Notes under the pieces: generated by a model
Told to the model about the DNA's origin: nothing
What the model saw: the letters and a program-made list of their open reading frames with translations, nothing else
Database searches by the model: none
Assembly: GCA_003667245.1 (NCBI GenBank)
Contig: RCNN01000129.1
Location: forward strand, 1 to 64,000
DNA: 64,000 nt
Source of the DNA: Heterostelium multicystogenum
Taxonomy: Eukaryota; Evosea; Eumycetozoa; Acytosteliales; Acytosteliaceae
Direction of reading: 5' to 3'
Made by a program: the position numbers and the translations under genes
In this document: positions 25,673 through 37,092 of the stretch, one piece after another
Numbering within the stretch: the stretch's first letter is position 1
Layout of the letters: each line of letters starts with the position of its first letter

Positions 25673-26562
25673 CTACCAATTTACACCGCACCTTTGGTAT
25701 TCCTTAGGCATAAGTTTAGATTCTCCAAGATAACAAGAATATTTTGATAGTACCCCATCTGATGCTCTGGAAAGTTGAGTACTGTCCACAGTAAATGGAC
25801 CAATGAAACCTGAGTTATGTACTCTATTCACTACCAATCCTCCGACAACTTTGAGGTAATATTTTCCAGCAACAACATTTTCAAACACATATTTTCCATT
25901 GGCATCGGTAGTTACCTTTTGAATAAGATTTCCATTGATATCTCTTGCTTGGTTTCCATTGGAATCCATCAACATCAACTGAAAACCATGATTCCAGTTT
26001 TGACCATTTATGTAGGTATTGATGTTACCATAAAACTCCTATTCCATTGGTGCTTGGTTTTGGTGTTTCTGGTGTTCCCAAATCAATTTGGATCTTCAAA
26101 CACAAAGTTGAGGTGTTGGGGAGAGCATATCCATTTGGAATGAGAGGAACTTCATATCCTGATACATTTTCAATGACAATTGAACCTTTGTATCCTTCAC
26201 TTGGACTGGCATTTCTCACACATTGTTTTCCTGATGGGCAATTCAACGAGATTGAATAGGTTTCAAACAAGTATCCAGATGGATTACTGAAATTGAGTCT
26301 GTAAACTACTTTTTCCATCAAGCCATCAAATACATATTCACCATTGGCATTTGTTTTTTTGTGGTTTCAATCTTTGTCCAAGATAGTCAACAGCATTATC
26401 CAATGGAATGACATCCAATCCGGAGAAACCAGGCTCACCAGCATCGTAGATAGTATTTTTATTGGAATCAATAAAGACTCTACCCTTGAGGACCAATACT
26501 CTGCCATTATATTTTATCAACTCAAATATAAACAAAAGTGATATAATTATTATAATTCTCAT
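25673..26562 (-). CDS. Colossin-like SdrD-B repeat protein, short tandem copy
   Basis: Starts at the ATG 26560-26562 with a hydrophobic signal sequence (MRIIIIISLLFIFELIK), then VLKGRVFIDSNKNTIYDAGE, a SdrD/Cna-B-like domain start, and ANGEYVFDGL. A second B-type domain holds ANGKYVFENVVAGKYYLKV. Dictyostelid colossins are secreted proteins built of such domains. It is nearly identical to the 5' part of the gene at 26883-29806 (offset about 3,232 b) and ends soon after the second domain (KLMPKEYQRCGVNW), so it is a truncated or alternative-ending paralogue. The residues CQN at the signal cleavage region of the long copy are missing. Frameshifts lie near 26360, 26295 and 26030. Confidence 0.75.
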
Positions 26563-26882
26563 TTTCCTAGTATTTTTAGATTTATTTATTCTTTTTTTAA
26601 TTAACAAGATGTAATCACTTTGTTGGATTCATGATGTTTTAGTCAGACACGTCACCATCAAAAAATTATAAATGAAATGTTTTCAATAAAATACCAAATT
26701 GATACTTTGAGTGTCATTTGAATCAATCTTAGCACAATCTAACTAAAACTATCTATATTTCTAAATAATAATTTGATAGATACTTTATTTTTGTGAATTT
26801 GAAATTAGAAAGATGATATTACTTAATACTAACTGATTGTTTAGCTCTGCTCTTTTAGATTGTTTAATCTGATTGGAAGAAA

Positions 26883-29806
26883 TTATGTTGTTTTGGACCA
26901 ATTTTCAATGGGAAGTTTGTTTGAATAGGCTTGTTTGTATCCATAAACCATTTTGGTAGGAGTGTTTGGAGATGAAACTCCAAAATGACAATCTGTGAAA
27001 ATATGGGCACTGAAAGATGTTCCATCGAATCCAGCAACAAAGATTGTTGTTAATCAATTTGGCATCATTATCAATGAATTCAAGGCTTGGATCATTCAAA
27101 ATAAGGTGAGAGAACAAATGGTCCAAATTTGTTTTGCACTTCAGGTACTGGGATAAACACATGCATACTTCTTACCGGGTTGGGTTTCAAATTTGAAAAC
27201 TACCATTGTTGTCTGATATGGTCGATGCAACTGGACCACTTGAATTCGATTGATCATAGAGGTAAACAACAATGTTTGGGAATACCTGGCTCGGTACAAT
27301 CCTGTCTTCCATCGAGATTACAATCGAACCATATCCTACCACATTCATAGGTACTTGGGGTTTTGAGGTGGAGTATAACATCAACAAGTGCTCCTAATCC
27401 ACTTGCTTTTGCGAATCCACCCAAACCAAGCTTTGGGTCATAGATTTGCATTTTTTTGTACATGGTACGTGTTTGTATTAATCCAAACAGCACCTGCTTC
27501 GTATGCCGACATAACATCAATTACCGTTGGTAATAATTTTGAGTTGGTCCTGCTCGGGCTATTCCCAAACCAACATTGGAGAAACGAGTTGTACTGACAT
27601 CAAGGAAATGATATCCACCAGGACCTTGTGGTCCATTGTTGAGGGTAGTTCTTCCTCCACATTTTCCATAAGCCTCTAACTCCAAGTCACCATATTTATT
27701 AGGACAGGCAAGAAATTACATCGGGTAAGGGGTAACATCACGTATGTCAGCAATTCTATCTCTGACTGCCATTGCAAGATCTCCAAGATCATCAAATACC
27801 ATTTGGAAAAAGATTGGTTGTGGGGTGTTGGATGTTCTTGACCAAGGTGAAAAAAGCCAGACCACCTCTTTCTTTAAAATCTAGATCCATAGTCAGTACT
27901 AACTCCCAAGTTGACTTGGTATTATATTTAACTAAAACTAGATCTACATCTTTTTCCTGATTCTCCAGTACAAACTCCTCCTACATAGAGTTCTCCTTTA
28001 TATGCCTTGACTGCATAAATTCTCCAGTCTGCCTCAAAAGTACACCGAGATTTGGAACTTTTTGTTTGAATGTGTTTGTTGCAGTGGGCTTTGCATACAG
28101 TGGAATTTGAACAACTTCATTGGTCCATAAATTGGTTACAAATAAGAATCTTGGAGTACTGTCTAAATCACCAGTGATACTTTGGTCATGTAAAGTGGTG
28201 TCAACTGCAATTCATTTGGCTCATAAGTAAAGTTATGGAGATTAGCAGGGCCAGAAAAACCAGCTCCAAAGATTTCTTCTAAATCAACATATGTTGATAC
28301 TTTGAAAGTACTATTGTCAATTTTATAGATTGCTCCTTTACCACTTGGCCCAAAACCAGTTCCATGTTTGTAATAAGATGCAACATATGTGTCTCCAGTC
28401 TCTGGTCTATAGGTTATACCACTTACTGATCCAGTATCTTTGTGTTTGGCCATTTTTGTCATGAACTTTGAACTAGATTGCCATAGCTCCAGTACCATTG
28501 GCACTGAATTGAACAACAGTATATTGTTCACCATTTTTTAGCGTCAAATTCATTTCTGACAAAACATGTTGTGATGAATGCGGATGGATATACTCCTGTT
28601 TTAACACCAGTATTGGGATTAAGATCGTTGAGACCACAATTGATATTAGTTTGACCACCTTGGATACATTGTGTTGGTTGGGTACCAGTTGAAGTTGTTG
28701 TGTTTAGTTGAATACAAATCTACATGTGTATTTCATTCCTGGCCATAATCCATTGACTATCCAGAATCCATTGGCATCGGTCTTGACGGAGAACAATAAA
28801 TAGTTATAAATAGCACAATAAATATTCACAACACATCCTTGGCATGGCTTATCATTTCCATCAAAAACAATATTCCAATTGTAATCATAGAAGACTGTTC
28901 CAGAACATGATGCATCTCCCATTGGGAAAGTCCGTATTCTCCAAGATTCCAAGCATAACTAGAAATTACCCCGTCAAGAAGGTCTGGAAAGTTGAGTACT
29001 GTCCACAGTGAATGGACCAATGAAGCCTGGGTTGAATACTCTGTTCAATCCTCCAACAAACTTTGAGATAATATTTTCCAGCAACAACATTTTCAAACAC
29101 ATATTTCCATTGGCGTCAGTAGTTACCGTTTGAATAAGATTTCCATTGATATCTCTTGCTTGGTTTCCATTGGAATCCAATAACATAAGTTGAAGACCAG
29201 CATACCAGGTTTCATTAAAACTCTCTGTGTCCATTGGCATTAAAGTCGGTATAGATGTTACCATAAACTCCTATTCCGTTGGTGCTTGGTTTTGGTGTCT
29301 CTGGTGTTCCCAAATCAATTTGGATCTTCAAACACAAAGTTGAGGTGTTGGGGAGAGCATATCCATTTGGAATGAGAGGAACTTCATATCCTGATACATT
29401 TTCAATGACAATTGAACCTTTGTATCCTTCACTTGGACTGGCATTTCTCACACATTGTTTTCCTGATGGGCAATTCAACGAGATTGAATAGGTTTCAAAC
29501 AAGTATCCAGATGGATTACTGAAATTGAGTCTGTAAAACTACTTTTTCCATCAAGCCATCAAATACATATTCACCATTGGCATTTGTTTTTTGTGGTTTC
29601 AATCTTTGTCCAAGATAGTCAACAGCATTATCCAATGGAATGACATCCAATCCGGAGAAACCAGGCTCACCAGCATCGTAGATAGTATTTTTATTGGAAT
29701 CAATAAAGACTCTACCCTTGAGGACCAATACTCTGCCATTATAATTTTGGCACTTAATCAATGAAAACAATGATAATAACAATAAAGTTACTATTATTAC
29801 CCTCAT
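26883..29806 (-). CDS. Colossin-like secreted SdrD-B repeat protein, long copy
   Basis: ATG at 29804-29806, signal peptide MRVIIVTLLLLSLFSLIKCQ, then two Cna-B/SdrD-B-like domains nearly identical to the upstream paralogue, followed by unique sequence. A third Cys-rich B-like domain (28950-28700) reads FYDYNWNIVFDG..CQGCVVNIYC. A central region (28650-27650) reads like a propeller or sortable surface segment (GITYRPETGDTYVASYYKHG, GKGAIYKIDNSTFKVSTYVDLEEIFGAGFSGPANLHNF). At 27500-27250 a further B domain reads GRIWFDCNLDGRQDCTEPGIP. The end reads KMVYGYKQAYSNKLPIENWSKTT. Many single-base frameshifts are present (for example near 29535, 29120, 28970, 28480, 28130, 27480, 27240, 27080). I see a signal peptide but no C-terminal anchor, so it is probably secreted. 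Confidence 0.75.
29250..29760. repeat. Segment duplicated at 26020-26525 (direct, near-identical)
   Basis: The stretch encoding the signal-adjacent B domain is repeated almost base for base about 3.23 kb away in the neighbouring paralogue; 29279-29491 and 26047-26259 translate identically even on the non-coding strand. This indicates recent tandem duplication or ongoing gene conversion. Confidence 0.9.
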
Positions 29807-30958
29807 TTTCCTTTATTAAAAATTTTAATAATAAATATTATTATTAGATTTATTACTATGGATTTAAATATTTACTTATTAATTAATAAATTATATTTGG
29901 ATTTAGTTGGAATCAATAAATTGGATGAACCCAACTAACTAATGAAAATGAAATTAATGCACCATTTAATCAGTCAGTCAGTAGCTCATGATTTAATCTC
30001 TAGTTAGATACTGCTTATGGTACTGTTTAATATGCAAGTAGTGGTCAATGTCATAAACAGATATCTAATGAAATGTTTGTACAATGATTCTATCATCATA
30101 TTCATTGTTGTTGTTATTGTTGCCGATGATTACCACTCTTTCATTCCTATTTTATTATTATTTTTATTAGTATAATTTGTATTAGTGTTAATGTGGGTTC
30201 ATATTTAAATATCCAAATCATCATAATCTTAATCTTTCAGATACAAAATGCATGGCATAACTGTAGGTATAAATGAAAATCATCAATAATGAATACTGTG
30301 TTGTTTTAATATACTAATAAAATTGTATGATTTCATTGTAAACATGAATATAAATTAATAATGAGTATTTGCAGTATATATGCATGAATCATATATAAAA
30401 TAGTATACTAGTGCTACCTCTGCAAACAAAGGTTAAATGAACATCGTTAGAATGGTAAGAGATGTATAAACTCTACAATCACAAAGTAATAATCTATAGA
30501 TTCACAAACATAGTTATTTAATTTAAAGGTCCTGATCTGATTGTTGTCTTAAGATTAAAATACTATGAGAGGAGCCGTTTGAATGAAGAGGCAACCTTTT
30601 CAATGATCAAGAAATGAAACGATTGAAATCATTATCATAAAAACATTTCAAATAAATTCGATGCCTAAATCAACATTTTGTTGTTGATTGCTTTGCCAAA
30701 TTAATTTTTAATTTTGGTTTTTTTTAGCTTCTTATTTTCCAATCTAATTAAAGTGAAAGGTTTGGGTGGATCAACTGTTTACCAATTCTTGTATTAGTAA
30801 TAATAGTAGTAGTAGATTAAGATTTAGTTTAGATCCAAACTTATTTTTGTTTCTTTCTTTAGAGTTTTTAGAATTAGTAAAGTTTTTTAATTTTCATTTG
30901 TATAGTAGTAGTTTTAAGTAATATATAGAATAGATATATAATATAGTATAGTTAATAA
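29807..30958. other. Divergent intergenic region
   Basis: AT-rich spacer between the long colossin-like gene (leftward) and the ankyrin gene (rightward). T-runs and TAGTAG repeats (about 30800-30820) occur before the ankyrin ATG. No gene is seen. Confidence 0.5.
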
Positions 30959-31620
30959 ATGATTACAATGAGTGATAATATTGATAACGATGGAAGTGAA
31001 ATGTCATTCGTAGATGCTTGGTTTGCCAATGCTAAGAGTGGAAACAACACAGATGTCTGCGAGATATTGAGACTTAAGAAAAGTACCAGTCGATAGTGCT
31101 GATCACCTTGGCAACACTGCACTTCACTATGCTGCCACTGCTGGACATGCTTCAGTAGTTGAATCACTCATCAAGAGTGGCGCAAATGTAAATTCTCAAA
31201 ATAAAGTCGGTGATACACCACTCCATAAAGGTAACAATCATCCATCAGAAGTCAATCCACTCTATCGAATGCGCAACGTCCACTAACTTTTATGTCCACA
31301 ACAACAGGCAGCTGCAAGAGGTAGATTAGAATGTGTAAAGTTGTTGGTCCATTTGGGCAAAGCCAACGTTGAGATTAGAAATAAAAGATGATGAAAAGCC
31401 AATTGATTTAACAAGGGATGATAATATCCAAGCTGAGCTGGTACCAGTTTGTGAAGGTATATATAGTTATGAGTGCAGTGAAGATTGACAGATAATAATT
31501 TCGATTGGATACTAACAATAATACGATCTCAATTTAGATTTTGATTTGATGACTCTGATGATGACAAGAAGAAGGACGATTCAGACTTATGATAGTGAGG
31601 AAGAAGGAGATGATGAATAA
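30959..31620 (+). CDS. Small ankyrin-repeat protein with acidic tail
   Basis: Exons 30959-31230, 31312-31455 and about 31539-31620. It begins MITMSDNIDN; the second Met is also a possible start. It has two to three ankyrin repeats: DHLGNTALHYAATAGHASVV, VGDTPLHKAARGRLECVKLL and a degenerate third ending DEKPIDLTRDD. The tail is Asp/Glu/Lys-rich (DDSDDDKKKDD or its frame-shifted form, then YDSEEEGDDE). The layout (short, two ANK, acidic C-terminus) recalls ribosome-assembly factor YAR1 and similar adaptors, but this is only a resemblance. Frameshifts are near 31083 and 31385, with probably another at 31545-31590, so the exact C-terminus is uncertain. Confidence 0.78.
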
Positions 31621-31809
31621 TAAATCAACAAATTTGATTATTTCCACAACATATATTATGATATACTATAGAACATTTACAAAATAATAAACACAAAACA
31701 GACTATTTAATAAATAAATAATGATGTTATGTTTATTATTTCTGAGGATTGGATGATGCTGTTATGCTACTAAATTTACAGGTCGAACTAGTATGACTAA
31801 TTGTGTAGT

Positions 31810-33184
31810 TTATCTATGTTGTTTGATTTTGCATGGAGTTTGGCAAAGGATATCATCGTTGCTAGAAATATTACTACTTATGCTGCTGTTGGTCCAATAG
31901 TTTCTGTTATTTAAATACCAATCTACAGTTTTGAGTAAACCATTTTTCCAATCTATTTGTTGAGTCCAACCTAAATCTGCTAGTTTTGAACTATTCAAGT
32001 GATATCTTTGATCATTGAAATGGGCGATCCTGTACAAAACTCCATCATATCAGAATAATCAGTATCACCATTCTTTTCTTCTGGTATAGGATATCAATCA
32101 AGGTCTTTGCTACCTCAATATTCGATATCTTCAAGTCAGTTCCATATTGTAGATTTTCACAACTGTTCTTTTGGTGAAGCACCAATCAAACGCACGAACT
32201 ACATCGTTCTATATTATAGGTAGCTTCTAACATTTGAACCATTTCCATGTCTATAGACTGGAAGGAACACCTCATTTACACATTAGTATTAGTCAGTGAC
32301 AGAATCTTATTATTAACAGGAAACATACCAAGATATTCCTTTTCAAGAAGTTGAGTGATAAATTTGGGAATTAAATCTTTTCAGGATATTGCTTTGGTCC
32401 ATACACATTGTTGCCACGTGTTATAATCGATGGCTAAGCTGAAATGACTTGTGATAAGACGCACAAGGAGCTCTGCTGCTGCTTTGCTTTGCAGAATATG
32501 GGTTGGTGGGTTTTAGCATGGAGGTGCATTCGGATGCACCCATCGACTGCGCACTGAGTGGTGATGATCCATAGACCTCATCTGTACTAATATATATAAA
32601 TCGTTGCACTCTATGTCTCCGAGAGCATTCCAATAAGTAATGTGTACCCAAAATATTGTTCTCAGTGAATGCAATTGAGGATTCAAATGAATTATCAACA
32701 TGTGTACTCGCTGCAAAGTGGATAACAGTATCTATATGTGACTCCTCACTAAACAGTCGATCTAATAAAACATTATCTAATAAATTTCCCTTAAATTGAT
32801 TCATCCATTAGCCATTAAATACAACCAGAGAACAAGCTATAGAGTAATTACATACTTTACAAAATCTATAATTATCATGTTCAACACCTGATAGATTCAT
32901 CAAACTCGAGCAGTAATCGAGCTTATCGAGTACAATGAGTCTATAAGATTTATAATGCTTTGAAAGATAGACTGTAAGATGTGATCCTCTGAGTGAATGT
33001 ATTTATTATGTTAGTCAATAGGAAATGATAAGATAAAAATAATAATGATAACATACATAAAACCAGCTCCACCTGTTATCAAAATAGATTTTGGTTGATA
33101 TTTATTTGTTGGATCATTGTTTTGATGATGATTCCTATAATTCTGCTGTAGCTGCTGATGATCATTATATAAATGATGATTCAT
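31810..33184 (-). CDS. tgds: dTDP-D-glucose 4,6-dehydratase
   Basis: NAD-dependent short-chain dehydrogenase (RmlB/TGDS family) converting dTDP-glucose to dTDP-4-keto-6-deoxyglucose. The first exons are 33057-33184, 32856-32988 and one from 32789 leftward. Motifs: Rossmann ITGGAGFIGSH split by intron 1, HFAASTHVDNS, the catalytic ISTDEVYG, and the YxxxK region NPYSA..K, where an indel near 32485 breaks the Tyr-Lys spacing. ITRGNNVYGPKQYPEK, then SYLYIEDVVRAF (across a frameshift near 32205), and near the C-terminus RYHLNSSKLADLGW confirm the family. The 32.0-32.5 kb part carries several indels and at least one more intron, so exon ends there are approximate. The N-terminus carries a His/Gln/Asn-rich extension. 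Confidence 0.88.
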
Positions 33185-33461
33185 TTATCTAATAATAGAC
33201 CAAGTATATATTAGATCTGATTTACAATATAAATAATGAAAACTAAATAAATTATAAAATTATCTAATGGATTATATCAAGTATAATGGTGATACTATAT
33301 TTACTTGAATTCTATCTATCTATGTATGTATATATTGAATCTAATAAATACAATAAATAGGTTGTAAAATAAGGAATAATAATTTCTATTCTATTTTAAT
33401 ATTATTTGTTTGTTTTTAAACAGTAGAATACATCCCAACACAAAAACAAGTGACATGCAAC

Positions 33462-33492
<31 letters not shown>

Positions 33493-34157
33493 AAAATGTC
33501 AACTTCTCCAACAACCACAAACACCATTTATTTTCCAAACTCTCCTATGCAAAATCTATTTATAAAAATTATTAAAAAATTCAAATTTCAATATTTAAAT
33601 AAATCATTTTTGAACTTTGGTCAGAATCCAACCTTTACTATCTTTGAGATCAAATAACATAATAAAAGAAACATGACCAGAGGACCAATCTCGATTTGAA
33701 TATTGTTTTTTTGTTTTTGGCAAATTCCAACCTTGATTATATGTTGGCTTGATTGTTTTTGGTTATTATTTATCATTCAATTTTTTATATAAAATGAGAA
33801 AATCCAATGACCATTGTTAAAATTATTATTAATTATATGGCACTTAGATTAATGAGTTGGCTTCAATCAAAGAATAGTTTTCCATTTTGGTAAGTTGATA
33901 ATCAATTCCTCCAAATAATTAAATTATTGAATGATGAACAATAAGTTTTATACTTTATTTTCTAAAATGACATTGAAATAATTCAGATAGTGGGAATATA
34001 TATTCCAAAGATCTACTCTATTCAAATAAATATCCACTTGAGTCAAGTTAATTTACCAATCTGCTTTTGTTGATTATAATAGAGTATAGAATAAATTAAT
34101 TTATTTGTTCGTTGGTGGATGAATGGTTGGTGTTTGGTTAAGTTTGTTTGGCTATAG
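33185..34157. other. Intergenic, simple repeats
   Basis: AT-rich spacer upstream of the dehydratase gene. It contains a (TTA)n run at 33462-33490 and no supported gene. Confidence 0.5.
33462..33490. repeat. (TTA)n microsatellite
   Basis: Nine to ten tandem ATT/TTA units in an intergenic position. Confidence 0.85.
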
Positions 34158-36167
34158 TTATGGGTCAACTTTTAATTTCTTGTTTAATGATTCCATTGTT
34201 TTGAGAATATTCATTACATCGTTGAGATTACATTGTTCGAGATGATCGACAATCGACCTGGAGTAAACTAAGACCTCTTCAATCTTTGATTTCAGTAGTT
34301 TCTTGAGATACTTGAATTTGTCATCGATTGTCTGTGGAGAAGATGTATAGAGTGCCTTGCTTGTGGCATTTAATGTGAATTGAAAGTTTTCTATAGGAAA
34401 GTAGTTTGGAAAGCAATTCAATTTCCTAATAAATAAATGAGAATGTTTGTGATTGATTGTTAGATGAATCATTCGGATAACTCAGTTTGGTCAAAATCAT
34501 TGTTAAGTTACCTCTTGTGAAGATTTGATTATTTTGGCATAGACAACGAGGTTATCAATGTCTGGAGATTTGACAACTCGATCGTATATCGAAGCAATAT
34601 TGAAACTTCAAGTCGTATCTTATCAGTGTGTAAATTTTGTCGCGAAGTGTGTCCAGCTCGGAGAGTGGTGAAATCTTGGTGACGGGAGACGACAGAGACA
34701 AAGGCTGTGGAGGGAGGTCTGTTGTCAAAATGGAAGATTGTCTACGGCTTTGTCTCATTTGCATTGGTGGAGAATTGCTCAATTCCATCTTTTGTGGAAC
34801 ACTATTGATATTGCTGTAGCTAATTTGTTGTGGGTGTCCATCACCGTCACCTCTATTAATCTGTGGCTGTTGTTGAGAAGAAGAGGTTGCTGCAGAAGTA
34901 GCAGAAGTGGGAGAAGTTGACAAATTGCTGTGATTATTGACGAAAACATTACACATATTAGGATATTTAGATGAAGCTGGAATTTGAATAATATTTCTCG
35001 GGATAGATTGAGTTGGAGTTGTTGGAGTTGGGGTTGGAGTTGATGCTGATGGAGTTGTTGAGTTGTTATTTACATTGGAGCTGACGTTATTTACAAATCT
35101 TGGTGATAAATGTTGTGGTGTTGTTGCTGCTGAAGTAATGCTTGGTGAAGGTGCTGTGGATGACGGTGTTGAAGTTAGTTGAGGAATGGCTAAATTAGTT
35201 GGTGTAATCGCTGCCATAATAGGTGATTTGGATCGTTGTTCTTTCATGTTAGCTTCATCTACTAAAACTACCGGTGTAAAACTATTATTGTTGCTGCTGC
35301 TGTTGCTAAAAGATTGCTAAGGTTATTGTTAGATGATGATAGCTCATTTGCAACTTCATGACATCGCTCAATCATTCGTTTCTCTAGATATGCAATTAAC
35401 TTTTCTGTTCCAGCTGTAATTGCACCGAGTACAGTATAGTCCTCGATTGGATTGCTCTCCAATCGTAGTTGTAGCAGTCCTCGCAGTAGCCAATCGACAA
35501 TGGGACACTTTTAATTTGATTGTCCTGCAATTCAAGAACCTGTAGTCGAGTCAACTTTCCAATTGAGTCTGGTATTGATTGAATCGCGTTGCACTTGGCA
35601 CGCAGCTCTATCATTTTGTCCATTTCACCAAGTTGAGAAGGCAAAGCTACCAGCTTGCAATTGGAGATGTCCAACACAGTCAGACTGACGCAGCCCGAGA
35701 GAGGAAGTCTGGTCAGAGGATTGTTGCTGAGGTCGAGATGCTCTAGTTCAGGAAGGGTGAGCTGCTCGTCAGTGATCTCTGCAATGTCGTTGCTGGCGAG
35801 CGACAGAGAGCGGAGAGCAGGGAACTGGCGCAAATCAACATGTCCAAATCGAGTCAGCTTGCACCCGCTGAGATTCAGCTTCACCAGTGTTTTCAGCCAT
35901 ATTGACCCAGGCAATCCAATCATCAACAGTGATGATAGCGGGTTGCCACTAAGATTGAGTGACTCCAACGATTGAAAGTCATTTAACAAGTCCCATTTGA
36001 AGTCATTCAACTGATTCTTGCTACAGTTTAGTTCCTTGATGACCAAAGGCTGTATTTTATTGAGAGGTTTCTTCAGTTCGCCAGGGTATTTAGACAACTT
36101 CAATTCGCTTAGATCTAACTGATTACCACCGCTTTTTTGTACAATTCACAATTCTTGATTTTATCAT
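34158..36167 (-). CDS. Leucine-rich-repeat protein with Ser/Thr/Pro-rich middle
   Basis: The ATG at 36165-36167 gives MIKSRIVNCTKK, then about eight LRRs to 35470 (LESLNLSGNPLSSL, LRSLSLASNDIAEI, LEHLDLSNNPLTRLP, LQVLELQDNQIKSVP) capped by ESNPIEDYTVLGAITAG. A low-complexity Ser/Thr/Pro/Asn region follows (about 35300-34680). The C-terminal part (34680-34158) is helical: YDRVVKSPDIDNLVVYAKII, an intron at about 34511-34435, then KFKYLKKLLKSKIEEVLVYSRS and a coil ending ESLNKKLKVDP. Frameshifts lie near 36133 (A-run), 35460, 35300, 34590 and 34400. It looks like a cytosolic scaffold; no catalytic domain is seen and I do not recognise the C-terminal domain. Confidence 0.78.
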
Positions 36168-37092
36168 GGCTGTGGGGTGCTTGGTCCAACAACAACAACG
36201 ACAATACTATTTTTAGATCGTTCAATAGTTATATTGACCTATTCTTAATATTTTAAAAATCTTAAAATTAAGCTTCAAGCTAAAAAGATAATAACTACTA
36301 CAAATACTATATAAAGAACAACAACAACAATGATGATGAATATAATTTATAATAGATAGATAGATGGAGAAGAGATAAAGATAAGATAGGATAAGATATG
36401 TAGATATTTAACTTCAATCAAACTCCAATTACAATACAACTACAATACAAACAATATGATATAAATCTAATATACAATTATGATAGAAGAATGAAGTTGT
36501 GGTACCATCAACATATATACGACAATTGAAACTTTAATTATAAATAATTATTAATAGGATACAAAATATTAGATAACGTGTCAATTAAATAATCATTGAA
36601 TAAATATTATTATTATTCAAATATATATATATAATATTTAAGTTAGTTAGGTTAATTGTTGTTGTAGATTTTAGAGTGAAGTGTGTGCGTAGTGAGTGGG
36701 GTTGCAATTGATATGTTGTATGTCACTGTATAACTAACAGTAGTTGGTGTTGTGTTAGTGTTGTGTTTGTGCTAAATATAAATAAATTTGTATAAAGTTA
36801 GAATTGATATGGATGGATAGAAAACTGATATTCTCAGCTCTGTTAGCAGCAGCAGGATTTAGGAGTGTCAAAGTGCAATCAACAAACATATTATTATTAA
36901 GGTATTGGGGGTGATCACACACCTTGTTGCAAAGAATAAACTTTTATGATAAAATGACTGAAAATAAATATTTTAGTTTTCCATTTTTGCATTGATCTAT
37001 TTTGCCCCACTATCAGATATAAATTTAAATAGATCGGGAGTGGGTCGGTACCGTCGACTGATTTAATATAAAATATATTATTGTTAAATAAT
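36168..37092. other. Intergenic, no gene seen
   Basis: AT-rich spacer between the LRR gene start and the threonyl-tRNA synthetase stop, with ACAACAACA and TAGATAGA short repeats (36310-36370) and a TA tract (36620-36640). Confidence 0.5.

Noticed and set aside
26047..26259. Plus-strand frame identical to one at 29279-29491
   Set aside because: It is the antisense shadow of the duplicated colossin-like domain; useful only as proof of near-identity between copies.
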